Shown here: positions 33,382-43,829 of the stretch, in pieces
Layout: every line of letters starts with the position of its first letter
Numbering within the stretch: the stretch's first letter is position 1
NCBI GenBank assembly: GCA_019188255.1
Contig: JAETXT010000004.1
Location: 3,348,001-3,412,000, forward strand
Reading direction: 5' to 3'
DNA: 64,000 bases
From: Verticillium longisporum
Lineage: Eukaryota > Ascomycota > Sordariomycetes > Glomerellales > Plectosphaerellaceae
Notes under the pieces: generated by a model
Databases searched by the model: none
The model's input: only the letters and a program-made list of their open reading frames with translations
What the model was told of the DNA's origin: nothing
Made by a program: the position numbers and the translations under genes

Positions 33382-34710
33382 TCAAGCCAGAGGCCTTCCC
33401 GCCGCAGCTTTGAGCAGCTTCGATTTGTCTCCGTCAACATACAACTCAGCGCCCGGAGAATAATGAGCCCCGAATAAATGCCCGCGCCCCACGTTGCTGA
33501 AGAACACCGGTGCGCCAGCATACCCAGACTCGGCCCCCTCCGCCTGCGTCACGCACCCCAGCATGGCCACAAAGTCGACCCGGTACGCAAAGTGCTCCGT
33601 GACCCTGGCATAGTCGCTCAGCGGCCGCACCTCGCCGTCCATGACCCTCCAGTCGACGCTCGGGTTCCCAAACGTGAACACGTGCAGGCGCTCCTTCATG
33701 TCCCTCCGCTTCTGCGCCTGGCCCGCGCTGTCCCTGATCAGCTTGTGCAGAGCGAGCCGCAGGATGAGACAGCCCTGCGAGTGCGCCACCATGACGACCT
33801 TGGCGGGCGGCCTGGCGCCGTCGGCAGGCCACAGCGCGGCGGCGAGCTCCCGGACGAGAACGTCCTGCGCGGCCCTGCTGCTCTGCGTGCGGTCGATGAT
33901 CCTGTTGACCTCGGCCTCGGCGGCGCTGCGCTCGCCGCAGCACTCGATGAGGTCCCAGAGGAAGCCGTCGCTCCTGTTGAAGACGCCGCGGACGTCGCGG
34001 CGGAACGTGTCGCGGAGCTTGTCGCACGAGCGCTGGAACCAGACGAGCTCGTTTGCGATGCCGTTGATGAAGAGCCACCTCTCGTCGGGGTAGGTGGGTT
34101 TCTGCCCGTGTTCGAGGCGGGCGTCGTAGGTGGGAGGTTGCGGGTTGTTGGCCTTGTCAAAGTCGCTGCGGAGGCGGGCGTTCATCTGCAGGTCGCCGAG
34201 GCCGCCGCGCGGGACTGGCCCGCGGCCCATTTTGAGGATGGAGGTCAGGGTCAGGGCGACGCGCTGAATCTGGTAGATGCAGGCTCGGCGGTTCTCCTCG
34301 CGGCGGAGGTCGAGTTCGTTGTAGGGATTGTCGGTGCTCGCATCGTCCTGGCCGTTGGCGAAGCCAATGGGGAACCGCGGGATGACGTTGGCGGGCTTGA
34401 ACATGTCGTAGAGAAAGGTGAAGAGCTCGGATAGGTGGTTGAGGATAAAGTGAACGCTCGTGTCATTGGTGCCGTTGGTGAAGATGCCCCTCCATATCAG
34501 GGCTGCTCCGCTCAAGCTCTGGGTCAGGGCTTCGAGAGATCGATGGATCAGCTGGAGGAGGGTATCGACAATGGCCGTATCGCTCGCGGCGAGAAAGATG
34601 TTTGTGGCGACCCTGAGGCTGATGATGGCTGAGGTCGTGGTGATGCCCATGATCCCCCCAACGATACCTTGAGCTAGCAGAGACATTTTTGGACGCGTAG
34701 CAACTGGCAA
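33382..34710 (-). CDS. Predicted alpha/beta-fold serine hydrolase (esterase/lipase-like)
   Basis: Intronless, 442 residues; the start may instead be Met9 (MSLLAQG). A hydrophobic stretch at about 13-38 could be a membrane anchor or a retained signal. The catalytic half shows WLFINGI (about 212-218), a likely oxyanion strand, and the nucleophile elbow VMVAHSQG with Ser311, a variant of G-x-S-x-G whose first Gly is Ala. FTFGNPSVDWR, YRVDFVAMLG and GRGHLFGAHY follow and supply a candidate Asp and His. The central part is rich in charged residues without a recognised domain. It probably hydrolyses an ester or lipid, but I cannot place it in a named subfamily. There is no linked pathway gene; the next gene is proline biosynthetic. 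Confidence 0.72.
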   Translation of the reverse strand: MPVATRPKMSLLAQGIVGGIMGITTTSAIISLRVATNIFLAASDTAIVDTLLQLIHRSLEALTQSLSGAALIWRGIFTNGTNDTSVHFILNHLSELFTFLYDMFKPANVIPRFPIGFANGQDDASTDNPYNELDLRREENRRACIYQIQRVALTLTSILKMGRGPVPRGGLGDLQMNARLRSDFDKANNPQPPTYDARLEHGQKPTYPDERWLFINGIANELVWFQRSCDKLRDTFRRDVRGVFNRSDGFLWDLIECCGERSAAEAEVNRIIDRTQSSRAAQDVLVRELAAALWPADGARPPAKVVMVAHSQGCLILRLALHKLIRDSAGQAQKRRDMKERLHVFTFGNPSVDWRVMDGEVRPLSDYARVTEHFAYRVDFVAMLGCVTQAEGAESGYAGAPVFFSNVGRGHLFGAHYSPGAELYVDGDKSKLLKAAAGRPLA

Positions 34711-35635
34711 GAGCGATCAAAAGGTGAAAGCATGAACGAAGCTGGTCCTGAGCGGCAGCCTTCTCGCTGGGACGAGCTCCTTCATATGCCCACAGCATCA
34801 AACACTCAGGTCGCATTGCGCAGGCCAAACGTGCACCAGGTTATGACCTGTATCATCACATGCAGATGATCGGTTTTGCAAGCAATAAACTTTCAACGCA
34901 CAGGGCTGAGGTCGCTGGCTGACAACGGATGACGCCGGAGCACGACAAGAATGACTGCGGCGCCATGCGTGCCAATAGGCACCGAGCCGACTGAAACCTA
35001 GAGCGGTCAGCTAAGGATGAGGGCGGCGTTGTAGCTGAGCCTTGGAGACGTGGTGAGACGCCACCACATTTGGTGACACTGGCGCGTGTGTCCTCAGCCG
35101 CAGTCATGATCGTGCGGCGGCCTCTCTCATGCACTGCGTTCTGCATTGTGCTGACATGCATATTTCACAGGGCTGGCTGATGGATGTGGAAACCACTCCT
35201 GAGCTTTCTGGCATGTGGACAATTGCCGTCGGATGCATAGTAGCCAGTCGGCGAAAGCGCTCAAAAGCTGAAAAAGGGGCAGGCAGGGCGCTGGAGATGA
35301 TGATGCATCGGGTAAGCCGTGAAATGAATGAGTGGCTAATTATTTCTGCATGAGCATGTGCTGAATGGATCGAGGTGACTTCTGTATGCTAAGTAAACAC
35401 ACAGCCCAGGATGGCCTCGTTCCCTATCGTGTCTCATGTGGCAAACAGAGCATTCCAACCCTTTCGTGCGTTCACCACGTGAAACATGTCTCGGTAACTT
35501 GTCCGATCTCGCGAGTCTTCTCGACTCTGGAAATCATCCTCCAGCACACACAATATGGCCCCCACCATGGTTGTCGTATCGTCTATTTTGCTTTTCTATA
35601 TAGTCTACAGTAAACACACACCCAACCGTGCCAGA
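34711..35635. other. Intergenic region without recognisable gene
   Basis: About 925 bases: the upstream flank of the hydrolase gene and the 3' flank of the P5C reductase gene. No domain-bearing frame, tRNA or repeat seen. Confidence 0.5.
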
Positions 35636-36579
35636 TCACTGGTTGCCCAGCGTCTTGCCGAGCTCCTCCCCGCGCGCCGTCGCAGCCTTGACGGCCTTGT
35701 CGACGACATCGGCAAAGCCCGAGGCCTCGAAGCTCTGCAGGCCGGCGTGCGTGGTGCCGTTCGGGCTCGTGACGTTCTTGCGCAGCTGGCTCGGCGCCTC
35801 GGGGGACTCGACGAGCATCTTGCCGGCGCCAAGGCACGTCTGGGCGGCGAGGCGCTTGGCCTGCTCGGGGGACAGGCCGAGACCGACGGCGCTGGCGATG
35901 AGGTGCTCGACCATGGCGAAGAAGTAGGCGGGGCCGGAGCCTGCGATGGTCAGCGTGCGGTCCAGGAAATCGTTTTGCCTGATTGGGAGAAGATGGGAGA
36001 AGATGGAAGAAGAAAGAGTTACTCACCAGACAGGCCGGTGACGACGTCAATGAGGTCCTCCTTGTCCACCCACTCGGTCGCCTTGCTGACGCTCGCCATG
36101 AGCGACTCGGTCAGTTGCCTCTCATCCTCGGTGACGTCGCTTCCGGCCAAGAGGCCCGAGGCGCCCTCGCCGACGAGCGCGGGCGTGTTGGGCATGACGC
36201 GCACCACGTGGGGCACCCTGCCGTCGGGCAGCGTGAGCCACTTCTGCAGGGCCTCGAGGGTGATGCCGGCGGCGATGGACACGACGACGGGCAGGCGGTC
36301 GCGGCCGGCGACGGCGGCGGCGAGCTCCTCGCACACGCCCTTGGCGACCTGGGGCTTGACGGCGAGCAGGGCAATGTCGGCGTCGGCGAAGGCGTCGGCG
36401 TTCGAGGTCGTCGTGTTGACGCCGAGGGCGGCCATCTTGTCGCGGTTGACCTCCCAGGGCTCGGCGACGGTGATGTGCTGCTTCGAGATGGACTTGGCCA
36501 GGAGACCGCCGATGATGGCGGCTGCCATGTTGCCGCCGCCGATGAAGGCGATCTTGCTGGACTGGAGGTCGGGCGCCAT
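35636..36579 (-). CDS. Pyrroline-5-carboxylate reductase
   Basis: Last step of proline synthesis: reduces delta-1-pyrroline-5-carboxylate to proline with NAD(P)H, in the cytosol. Exons (minus) are 36579-36027 and 35940-35636, joined across an 86-nt GTGAGT..CGCAG intron lying within the GLSGSGPAYFF motif. The product is 285 residues, normal for the family. Visible are the N-terminal dinucleotide site FIGGGNMAAAIIGGLL, the conserved AVKPQ and VRVMPNTPALVGEG, and the C-terminal family signature NVTSPNGTTHAGL (about 242-254). In the signature most members read SPGGTT; here the residue is Asn, which is tolerated in the family pattern. This is the equivalent of yeast PRO3. It is the clearest housekeeping gene in the window. 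Confidence 0.95.
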
Positions 36580-36960
36580 TGTGAGGGATGTGTACGGGTC
36601 GTGGTGATGGATATCTTGGGTGGGGTGACGTGAAGCAAGCAGTAGGCAACGTAAGGTAGTATAGTATGACTGGCGTTGAGGGGTAATTTTGGTATTTGAA
36701 GTTTGGTCCGACTTCTGGGCGACGCGACGCGGGGCAGCGTGGGCTGCGTGCCGTCATCGGCCCCACAAGCCGACCCTCTTCGCTTGAGTCACCGAGGGCC
36801 GCCCTCGTCCACCGAGGATCGTTCGGTGAGACCTCTGACTGGTTTGCTGCCATTGCACTACGACGAGAATCATTGAGTTGAGTCTCTTCTAAATTTACAC
36901 TCCTCTCCGCTTCAATGACTTCAGCCTTGACAATGAAAACCCAGCCACCACGTCTTCGTG

Positions 36961-37980
36961 TCAGTCCGCATACTCCTCATCGTCAAAGGAACCCTCTTCA
37001 GGGTCATTGCCACCATATCGCTCCCTCATTTCCAGCCTAGACCATGACAGAGACGTTTCCAAAACTCTGCCGACTGGATCGCCGGAAGAGGCGTGTATCT
37101 CGACCCTCTCAAGCTGCCACTCCCACAGGTCCATCACAAGCTCTCTGCCCAGGGAGGTTCTCCACCTGGTCAAGGTCAGAAACTCCGTGCAGGGGCGTGG
37201 TCTCAGGTTTTCCGCAATCCAAAACGCAGGCACCATCTTGAATTCGTTCCACGAGCATGTGACCAAGAAGCCAGTGTCTGCCAACCATACACGATTGCGC
37301 ACACCTTCGATGAGCGGCCCTAGTGCACATGTCTGTTCGACAGCATGCATTCTCATGAGACGAATAGCCTGCAGAGGCACGACGAGTCTGCCTTTCTCAT
37401 CTCGGACACGCTGTGTGAGACGTGCTCGTACTGCCGACCTTCTGCCGCCGCCAAGGGGATCATCTTCCACGAAGATGACGCCGAAGTTGGTGTGCGCGAC
37501 CAGCGTTTGAAGATGCGGGAACACATCGGCCCACGAATCTGTGATAAACGGCTGGAGCATGGCGTGACATTCGCCGACATCGAGCTGGGTCAGACGATCG
37601 AAGGGAAGGAGCGTGGTCATCGTCGTTGAATCGGTCGTGGGATCCGGCGTGTAGTCAAGGTCGAAAAAGCTGTCGGAAATGGGTTTGCGTACACTGGTGA
37701 CAATACCGAGCATCTTCTTCTCGGTAATCATGTCGCCCCCACCAGGGCAGATGCATCCGCACGCCGCAGCCCCTTCGCGGACGTCGGGGGCAGGCCCTTG
37801 GCAGGCTTTGCCGTGGGTGTGAGGCTTCAGCAGAAAGGTGGTGTTGCGCCAAACAAGATCATACACCTCGAAATAGATCTTTCGACTGATGAGAAGGAGC
37901 TCGGTGCTGATGCAGTATTGCCAGATGATGAACCTGATCTCCGTCGGCAGGGAAGCCCAACCTGACGGAGGAGGCGCCAT
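36961..37980 (-). CDS. 2EXR / F-box-like protein of unknown function
   Basis: Intronless, 339 residues from Met at 37980; the frame is open 23 codons further up, but the domain begins just after this Met. The start region LPTEIRFIIWQYC, then LLLISRKIYFEVYDLVWRNTTFLL, matches the pattern of the fungal 2EXR domain (LP-x-EIR-x-xIW.. then a SRxIYxE strand), a large and fast-evolving family in filamentous fungi whose biochemical role is unknown. The remainder has no recognised domain. The C-terminus is acidic (DPEEGSFDDEEYAD). It could be a substrate adaptor by analogy with F-box proteins, but this is only analogy. Confidence 0.7.
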   Translation of the reverse strand: MAPPPSGWASLPTEIRFIIWQYCISTELLLISRKIYFEVYDLVWRNTTFLLKPHTHGKACQGPAPDVREGAAACGCICPGGGDMITEKKMLGIVTSVRKPISDSFFDLDYTPDPTTDSTTMTTLLPFDRLTQLDVGECHAMLQPFITDSWADVFPHLQTLVAHTNFGVIFVEDDPLGGGRRSAVRARLTQRVRDEKGRLVVPLQAIRLMRMHAVEQTCALGPLIEGVRNRVWLADTGFLVTCSWNEFKMVPAFWIAENLRPRPCTEFLTLTRWRTSLGRELVMDLWEWQLERVEIHASSGDPVGRVLETSLSWSRLEMRERYGGNDPEEGSFDDEEYAD

Positions 37981-38695
37981 TAAATGATTTGGGTGGGACT
38001 GAATACTTCTGTTGCTCAAATAGACGGGTTTGAGGAAGAATTTGATCACACCACTTCACCTTGGTCGTGACGCTTCGCGTGTGGTGAAGGTGGGAGGAGC
38101 ATGCCCTAAGTCGTTGCAAAGCAGGCGCATGATGAACGATATTTCTCGCGGCAACACTCGCAAAGGCAGGAGCAACGTCAGATGGCGACTTCTGCATCAC
38201 GTCGTCTAGCGCGTTCACCCTGACGCGTCACTGTCAATGAATGGTAAACAAAGAGGAAGAACGTCCACAGCCTGAACAGTATCTACCTCTGCTCCAGTTA
38301 AGCCAGCTATCTTAAGGTTAGGGAGGAGGTAAGGTAGATAAATACCTAGGGAGGTACTGAGTTCAATTATGGCCAAGGCTCTTGCATCTATGAAGCGTTC
38401 CTCCTCTTCATCTAAAGTTTCTGAAAAAAAGAAAAAAACATCATGTCTCAAGGGAAAGTCTGCTTTCTACTAGCTCTGCCTCAAATAAAGACATTGATGC
38501 ATTCATTCGACGATGTGTGCTGCCAAGATGATTCAGTTTTCCATGGTCTTCGTCCCCCGCATCGCCTGTATTTGCCCCGCAGCGAGCTCTGCCCCGCAGC
38601 ACCCATGATGCTGCATTCTCAAAGTCAACAAATATCCAAAGTATGGTATCACCTCGTGCTGGTCTACAATTCATCATTCATTGAATAAAATCAAT
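37981..38695. other. Divergent intergenic region
   Basis: About 715 bases between the 2EXR-like gene (minus) and the SDR gene (plus), so it should hold both promoters. No RIP bias and no further gene recognised. Confidence 0.5.
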
Positions 38696-39860
38696 ATGGC
38701 CACATCACCGTACTATGCCCCATGCCTTCATAGCTGCGGCCTACGACTGACATATCCCAGGCAGTACATTCTCGTCACGGGGGCCACAGGCTTCATTGGC
38801 GCCCATATTGTCGATGTCTTCTTGTCCAGAGGGCTTCGCGTCAGGGGTGCCACGCGATCTTTGGCCAAGGGCCATCTCATGATGCAGTCCCGACCGCAGT
38901 ACGCGTCGAAGCTTGACTTTGTGCAGGTGGCAGACTTTGCCGAAGGCGGTGACTTCTCCGAAGCCGTCAAAGACGTCGATGCCGTGGTTCATGTCGCCAG
39001 CGTGCGTTTTTCTTCACCAAGTGCGAGCCTACAAGCATCATTCGTTCTCTGCAGCGGCTCTCTTGCTTCGTCTACAGAACGAAACGCTGACCTTCCCAGC
39101 CCTTCAGCTACGACACCAAGGACAACGAAAAGGAGCTCATCCTCCCCGCCATGGCCGGCGTCAAGGCCATCCTCGCCGCCGCCGCCTCGAACCCGAACAT
39201 CACCCGCCTCGTCCTCACGTCCTCCTTCGCCTCCGTCATGGACGCCAACCGCTCGGCGCCCCCTACTTCACCTACACCGGCGACGACTGGAACCCGCTCA
39301 CCTACGCCGAAGCCGCCGCCCCCTCGGCGCCCGCCTTCCTCGCCTACCGCGGCTCCAAGCTCTTCGCCGAGCGCGCCGCCTGGGATTTCGTCGCGGCGCG
39401 CGAGCCCGCCTTTACCCTCGTGACGCTGTGCCCGCCCATGACGTTCGGTCCCGTCGTGCACCCCGTCGCGAGCGTCGACAAGCTTAACGAGTCGAACGCC
39501 GTGCTGTGGAAGATTGCCAAGGGAGAGTCGCCGCTTCCCGTCGCGAGGGTGCCGTTCTGGATCGACGTGCGGGACCTGGCGCTTGCGCACGTCGAGGCGG
39601 TGCTGAGGCCTGGAGTCGGCGGGCAGAGGTTTGTGCCTGCGGCGGCGGAGCGGTTTTCCTACGGCAGGGCGGCCGCGATCATGGTCGATGAATTCGACTG
39701 GGCGAAGAGCAAGGTGCAGGTCGAGGCGCAGACTATTGACGAGTCACATGGTCTCGATGCGCAGACGGCTGCTGAGGCGTTGGGGCTGGAATACCGCAGC
39801 TTCAGGCAGACGGTTGTCGATCTGGTCAGGCAGGCCTATGAGATGAATGCGAAGGCGTGA
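38696..39860 (+). CDS. Extended SDR NAD(P)H reductase (dihydroflavonol-reductase / GRE2-like), with one apparent frameshift
   Basis: NAD(P)H-dependent aldehyde or ketone reductase of the extended short-chain dehydrogenase family. Exons are 38696-39001 and 39100-39860 with a 98-nt GTGCGT..CCCAG intron; the joined product is about 355 residues, normal. The N-terminal cofactor site is VTGATGFIGAH and the catalytic YxxxK is YRGSK. HVAS/PFSYDTKDNEKEL bridges the splice exactly as in homologues. About 25 residues before the Rossmann strand (MATSPYYAPCLHSCG..) are unusual and may reflect a missed small intron. Anomaly: after VMDANRSAP the frame shifts by one base at the five-C run 39259-39263; the following YFTYTGDDWNPLTY is in the next frame. 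One C added restores a normal protein. Likely substrates are small carbonyl compounds; the exact one is unknown. It abuts the AT-rich repeat block. Confidence 0.88.
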
Positions 39861-40114
39861 CGTGGTTTCTGGGAGGGTTGCGTTCCACGACAGGTGCACC
39901 GACGTGCATCTAGACGTTTCATGAATAGTGGGCTGTGCAGGCCATTGATGCCTTGCCAACTCATGTTGGATGCTCTCGCAGAAAGGTAGCTGAACCGTCT
40001 CGCCCCCCATCTGGTTTCTCGTCTCTTCTACAATTCAACCACCTCCTTCCGTGACAATAGACATTGCTCATCGCGCCAACAGTCACTTGTAGATAGGTCA
40101 ACAGCCGCGAATCC

Positions 40115-40402
40115 TATTGAACTAATATTGGGGGATTACCTGGGTTAGTAATTACTATATAGGATTCACCGATATAGTAATTACTAGGGCTAGGATTTAC
40201 TACTCGTAGGAGTATATAATTTACAGCTTATATAATCTATAAATTAGATAGATATAACTAATTTAGATAAATAATAGTAAGTTAGAGAAATAGTATTAAT
40301 AATTATTATAAATCTTATATTATTAATCCTATCTATTTAGAGCTCTTAAATATAATTAAAGTAATAAATTAGGGTTTATGAAAATAGTAAAGCCCTCTTA
40401 AT
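40115..40402 (-). repeat. 288-bp LTR-like repeat S, inverted copy at the edge of the AT-rich block
   Basis: Reverse complement of the 288-bp sequence at 41399-41686. Its outer end lies exactly where normal DNA stops. The ends of the repeat read TATTAAGAGGG..TTTAATA, explained by RIP of TGTTA..TAACA, the usual LTR ends. It may be a solo or truncated LTR, or one arm of a terminal inverted repeat with 41399-41686. Confidence 0.75.
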
Positions 40403-41398
40403 ATTAATTAATATTACATTTAATATAATATAGAATAGCTAGAGCTAGAGAAGTTAGGATCGATCTTATAGATAATAAATTCATTATATATAAGCTTATC
40501 GATTTTATTTTAGAAATAATTATAAGAATACTATTTACTTTAAATACTTTAAGACTCTTATAAGAGCTTAATAATAGGGAAATCCCTTTTTATATAATCT
40601 ATAAGAGTATTATCTACTTTAAATATCTTAGGACTCCTATATTTAAGATTATTACCTAGGCTATATTATTAATTATTAATTTAATAAATAAAGCTCTATA
40701 GAATAGTTAATTAGCTATAATAGAGCTTTAATAGAATAGTAATAATAAGCTCCTCGGATTATAGATATAGTTCTATAATAGAGCTAGAGAGTATTAAAAA
40801 GATATAATAGGACTTTAATAGTATTCTTTAAGAACTTAATATATTATATTTAATATAGAAGGTTAAGAAGAATCTTAATATCGACTTTATTATTAATAAA
40901 GTAGAATTATAGTTCCTTAGATTATTAATATTTATATTTATAGAGCTTAAGAATATATAGATCTTTAAAATAATAAATATATATAGAATTATAAAGGGAA
41001 TTTATTTCTTAGAAGCGTTTATCGACGACTTCTAGGGCTAGATTAAAGAGGACTTCGATTCTTATAATATAATAATTACTCGAGCATTAAAAGTATATCT
41101 AGTAGAATATAGGATCCCTCTTCTAGGAATAATAAATACTAAAATATTAAAGAGATTAATATTAATATTCTTATAGGAAGAAATACTTAATATAATAGAA
41201 TCTAATATTATTAATTAGGATTTAAGATTCTAAAGAGTAGAAGAATAGGGAGATTAATAGGACGATAAATAATAATTTATAAGGAATACCTAGCTATCCT
41301 AAATCTAAGAACTATAAATAAGGAGGATAGATCTATAATAGCCCCTAATTCTAGGGTTATTTAATTAATAGAATAGATAATCTAGTTAATAAGAGATT
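40403..41398. other. Interior between the inverted pair of S repeats
   Basis: About 1 kb of RIP-mutated DNA between S (minus) and S (plus). I recognise no coding motif. With the two S copies it makes a 1.57-kb structure with 288-bp inverted ends. Confidence 0.4.
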
Positions 41399-42616
41399 TA
41401 TTAAGAGGGCTTTACTATTTATATAAACCCCAATTCATTACTTTAGCTATACTTAAGAGCTCTAAATAGGTAGGGTTAGTAAGATAAGACTTATAATATA
41501 ATTAATACTATCTCTCTAAATTACTACTACCTATATAAATTAGATATACCTATCTAATTTATAGATTACGTAAGCCGTAAATTATATACTCTAGGGAGCA
41601 GTAAATCCTAGCCCTAGTAATTACTAGGGTAGTAAATCCTATATAGTAATTACTAACCTAGGTAATCCCCTAACATTAATTTAATACCGGCTATATTTTC
41701 TTTATAGATAGGATTTCCTTAGGGACTAATATTAGGCTCTATTACCTGCCCTAATAGCTACTCTAATACGCCTATAATCCTTAATCTCTAGTATATTAAA
41801 TCTATTATCTTAATCTATAAAATGAATAAATGAATAAGTAATAATAGGAGAATAATAGATAGAATAAGGAAAATATAGCTTAATATTACTATTCCCGTAA
41901 ACGCTAAATCCCTAGTCTCTAGCGCTAAAGATTAATTAAATTAGCTATTAAATAGCTCTTTAAAGAAATGAATTAAATTATAATTAAATAATAGGAATAG
42001 GCCTTTAAGCCCTTTAATAAAGGAAATGAATAGCTAATTAAATAGCGCTCTTATAATAGCTAGATATAGGCTCTTAAAGTATCTAAATTACTAATTTATT
42101 AATTAAGAGTAGAGGAATAATTATTATTAGCCTTTATTAGCCTTTTATTAAGAATAATAGGATTAAATTACTTAGATAGGGTTAATAGATCCTATTAAGC
42201 TAATTTAATAAATACTATATTCTAGGGATCTATATATCTAATTATTAATTTATAGTAATTTTATTCCTTTTACTTTTCCTTTTCTCTATATTATATACTT
42301 TATTTATAAGTTAGCTAGCTTAATCTACTATTTTAGAGCTTTAATAATTAATAAATCCCCCTTTTTATTATTCTCTTTCTCTCTCTCTTTCTCTCTCTTT
42401 TTCTCTCTCTTTCGCCTTCGATAATGCCTCTTAAGCGTAAAGCCCCTATACCTATTACCCCTCCTACTAAGTAAGTAGTAAAGTATAAGAACCTAGTTAG
42501 TATTAATTATAGGAGCTATTAATCTAGGGTTTAGAATATATCTATAATAATATCTATAAAGTCCCTTATTTAGGGTATTTAAAGTCTTATTTTATTAATA
42601 AGTCAATTAAAGTTAG
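41399..42616 (+). repeat. Direct repeat unit 1: S (41399-41686) plus downstream segment D
   Basis: S is followed by about 930 bases (D) that include a CT-rich tract (about 42370-42412) and a frame starting ATGCCTCTTAAGCG at 42424 (MPLKRKAP..), broken after 16 codons. The unit repeats at 42617. D ends where the next S begins, with shared TATTAA at the junction. Confidence 0.8.
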
Positions 42617-43829
42617 TATTAAGAGGGCTTTACTATTTATATAAACCCCGATTTCTTACTTTAGCTATACCTAAGAGCTCTAAATAGGTAGGGTTAGTAA
42701 TATAAGACTTATAATAATTATTAATACTATCTCTCTAAATTACTACTACCTATATAAATCAGATATACCTATTTAATTTACTAATTACGTAAGCTATAAA
42801 TTACGTACTCCTAAGAGCTATAAATCCTAGCCCTAGTAATTACTATATCGGTGAATCCTATATAGTAATTACCGACTTAAGTAATCCCCTAATATTAATT
42901 TAATATTAGCTATCTTTTCTTTATAAATAGGATTACTTTAAAGACTAATATCGGGCTCTATTACCTAGGTTAATAGCTACTCTAGTATACTTATAATCCT
43001 CTAGTCTCTAGTATATTAGATCTACTATTCTAATCTATAAAATAAATAAATAAATAAGTAATAATAGGAGAATAATAGATAGAATAAGGAAAATATAGCT
43101 TAATATTACTATTCCTAGAAGCGCTAAATCCCTAATCCCTAGCGCTATAGATTAATTGCATTAGCTATTAAATAGCTCTCTAAGGAAATAAATTAAATTA
43201 TAATTAAATAATAGGAATAGGCCTTTAAGCCCTTTAATAAAGGAAATAAATAATTAATTTAAATAACCCTCTTATAATAACTAGATATAGGCTCCTCAAG
43301 TATCTAAGTCGCTAATTTATTAATTAAAAATAGAGGAATAATTATTATTACCCTTTATTAGCCTTTTAATAGGAATAATAGGATTAAATTACTTAAATAG
43401 GGTTAATAGATCCTATTAAACTAGTCTAATAAATATTATATTCTAAGGATCTATATATTTAATTAATAAATTATAATTATTCTATTCCTTTTACTTTTCC
43501 TCTTCCTTATAACGATACTTTATTTTAAAATTAGCTAGTTTAATCTACTATTTTAGAGCTCTAATGATTAGTAAATCCCCCTTTTTATAATTCTCTCTCT
43601 CTCTCTTTCTCTTATCCCTAGCCTCGATAATACTATTTAAATATAAAGCCCCTATACCTATTACCCCTCCTACTAAGAGAATAGCGAAATATAAGAACTT
43701 AATTAATATTAATTATAGGAGCTATTAATCTAGGATATAATATATATATATAGTAATATTTATAAAGTCCCCTATTTAAGGTATTTAAAGTCTTATTTTA
43801 TTAATAAAAAGATTAAAATTAATATTAAT
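42617..43829 (+). repeat. Direct repeat unit 2: S plus D
   Basis: Near-copy of unit 1, offset by about 1,206-1,218 bases, differing mostly at C/T and G/A sites. The CT tract recurs at about 43592-43613, and the frame beginning ATG in unit 1 reads ATA here at 43630 (a G to A change), then KYKAP.. for RKAP.. . Unlike unit 1, D runs on into unique sequence at 43830. Confidence 0.8.

Noticed and set aside
33478..34434. 318-codon plus-strand frame opposite the serine hydrolase
   Set aside because: Shadow of a GC-rich gene; lacks any motif, while the minus strand has the nucleophile elbow and strand pattern.
35555..36633. Plus-strand frames of 350 and 216 codons over the P5C reductase
   Set aside because: Antisense shadows of a clear, conserved housekeeping gene.
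40115..41686. Firm call as a Tc1/mariner-type DNA transposon because TA flanks both inverted ends
   Set aside because: TA is the commonest dinucleotide here, no transposase was seen, and three S copies with the same D on one side fit an LTR better; kept only as an alternative.
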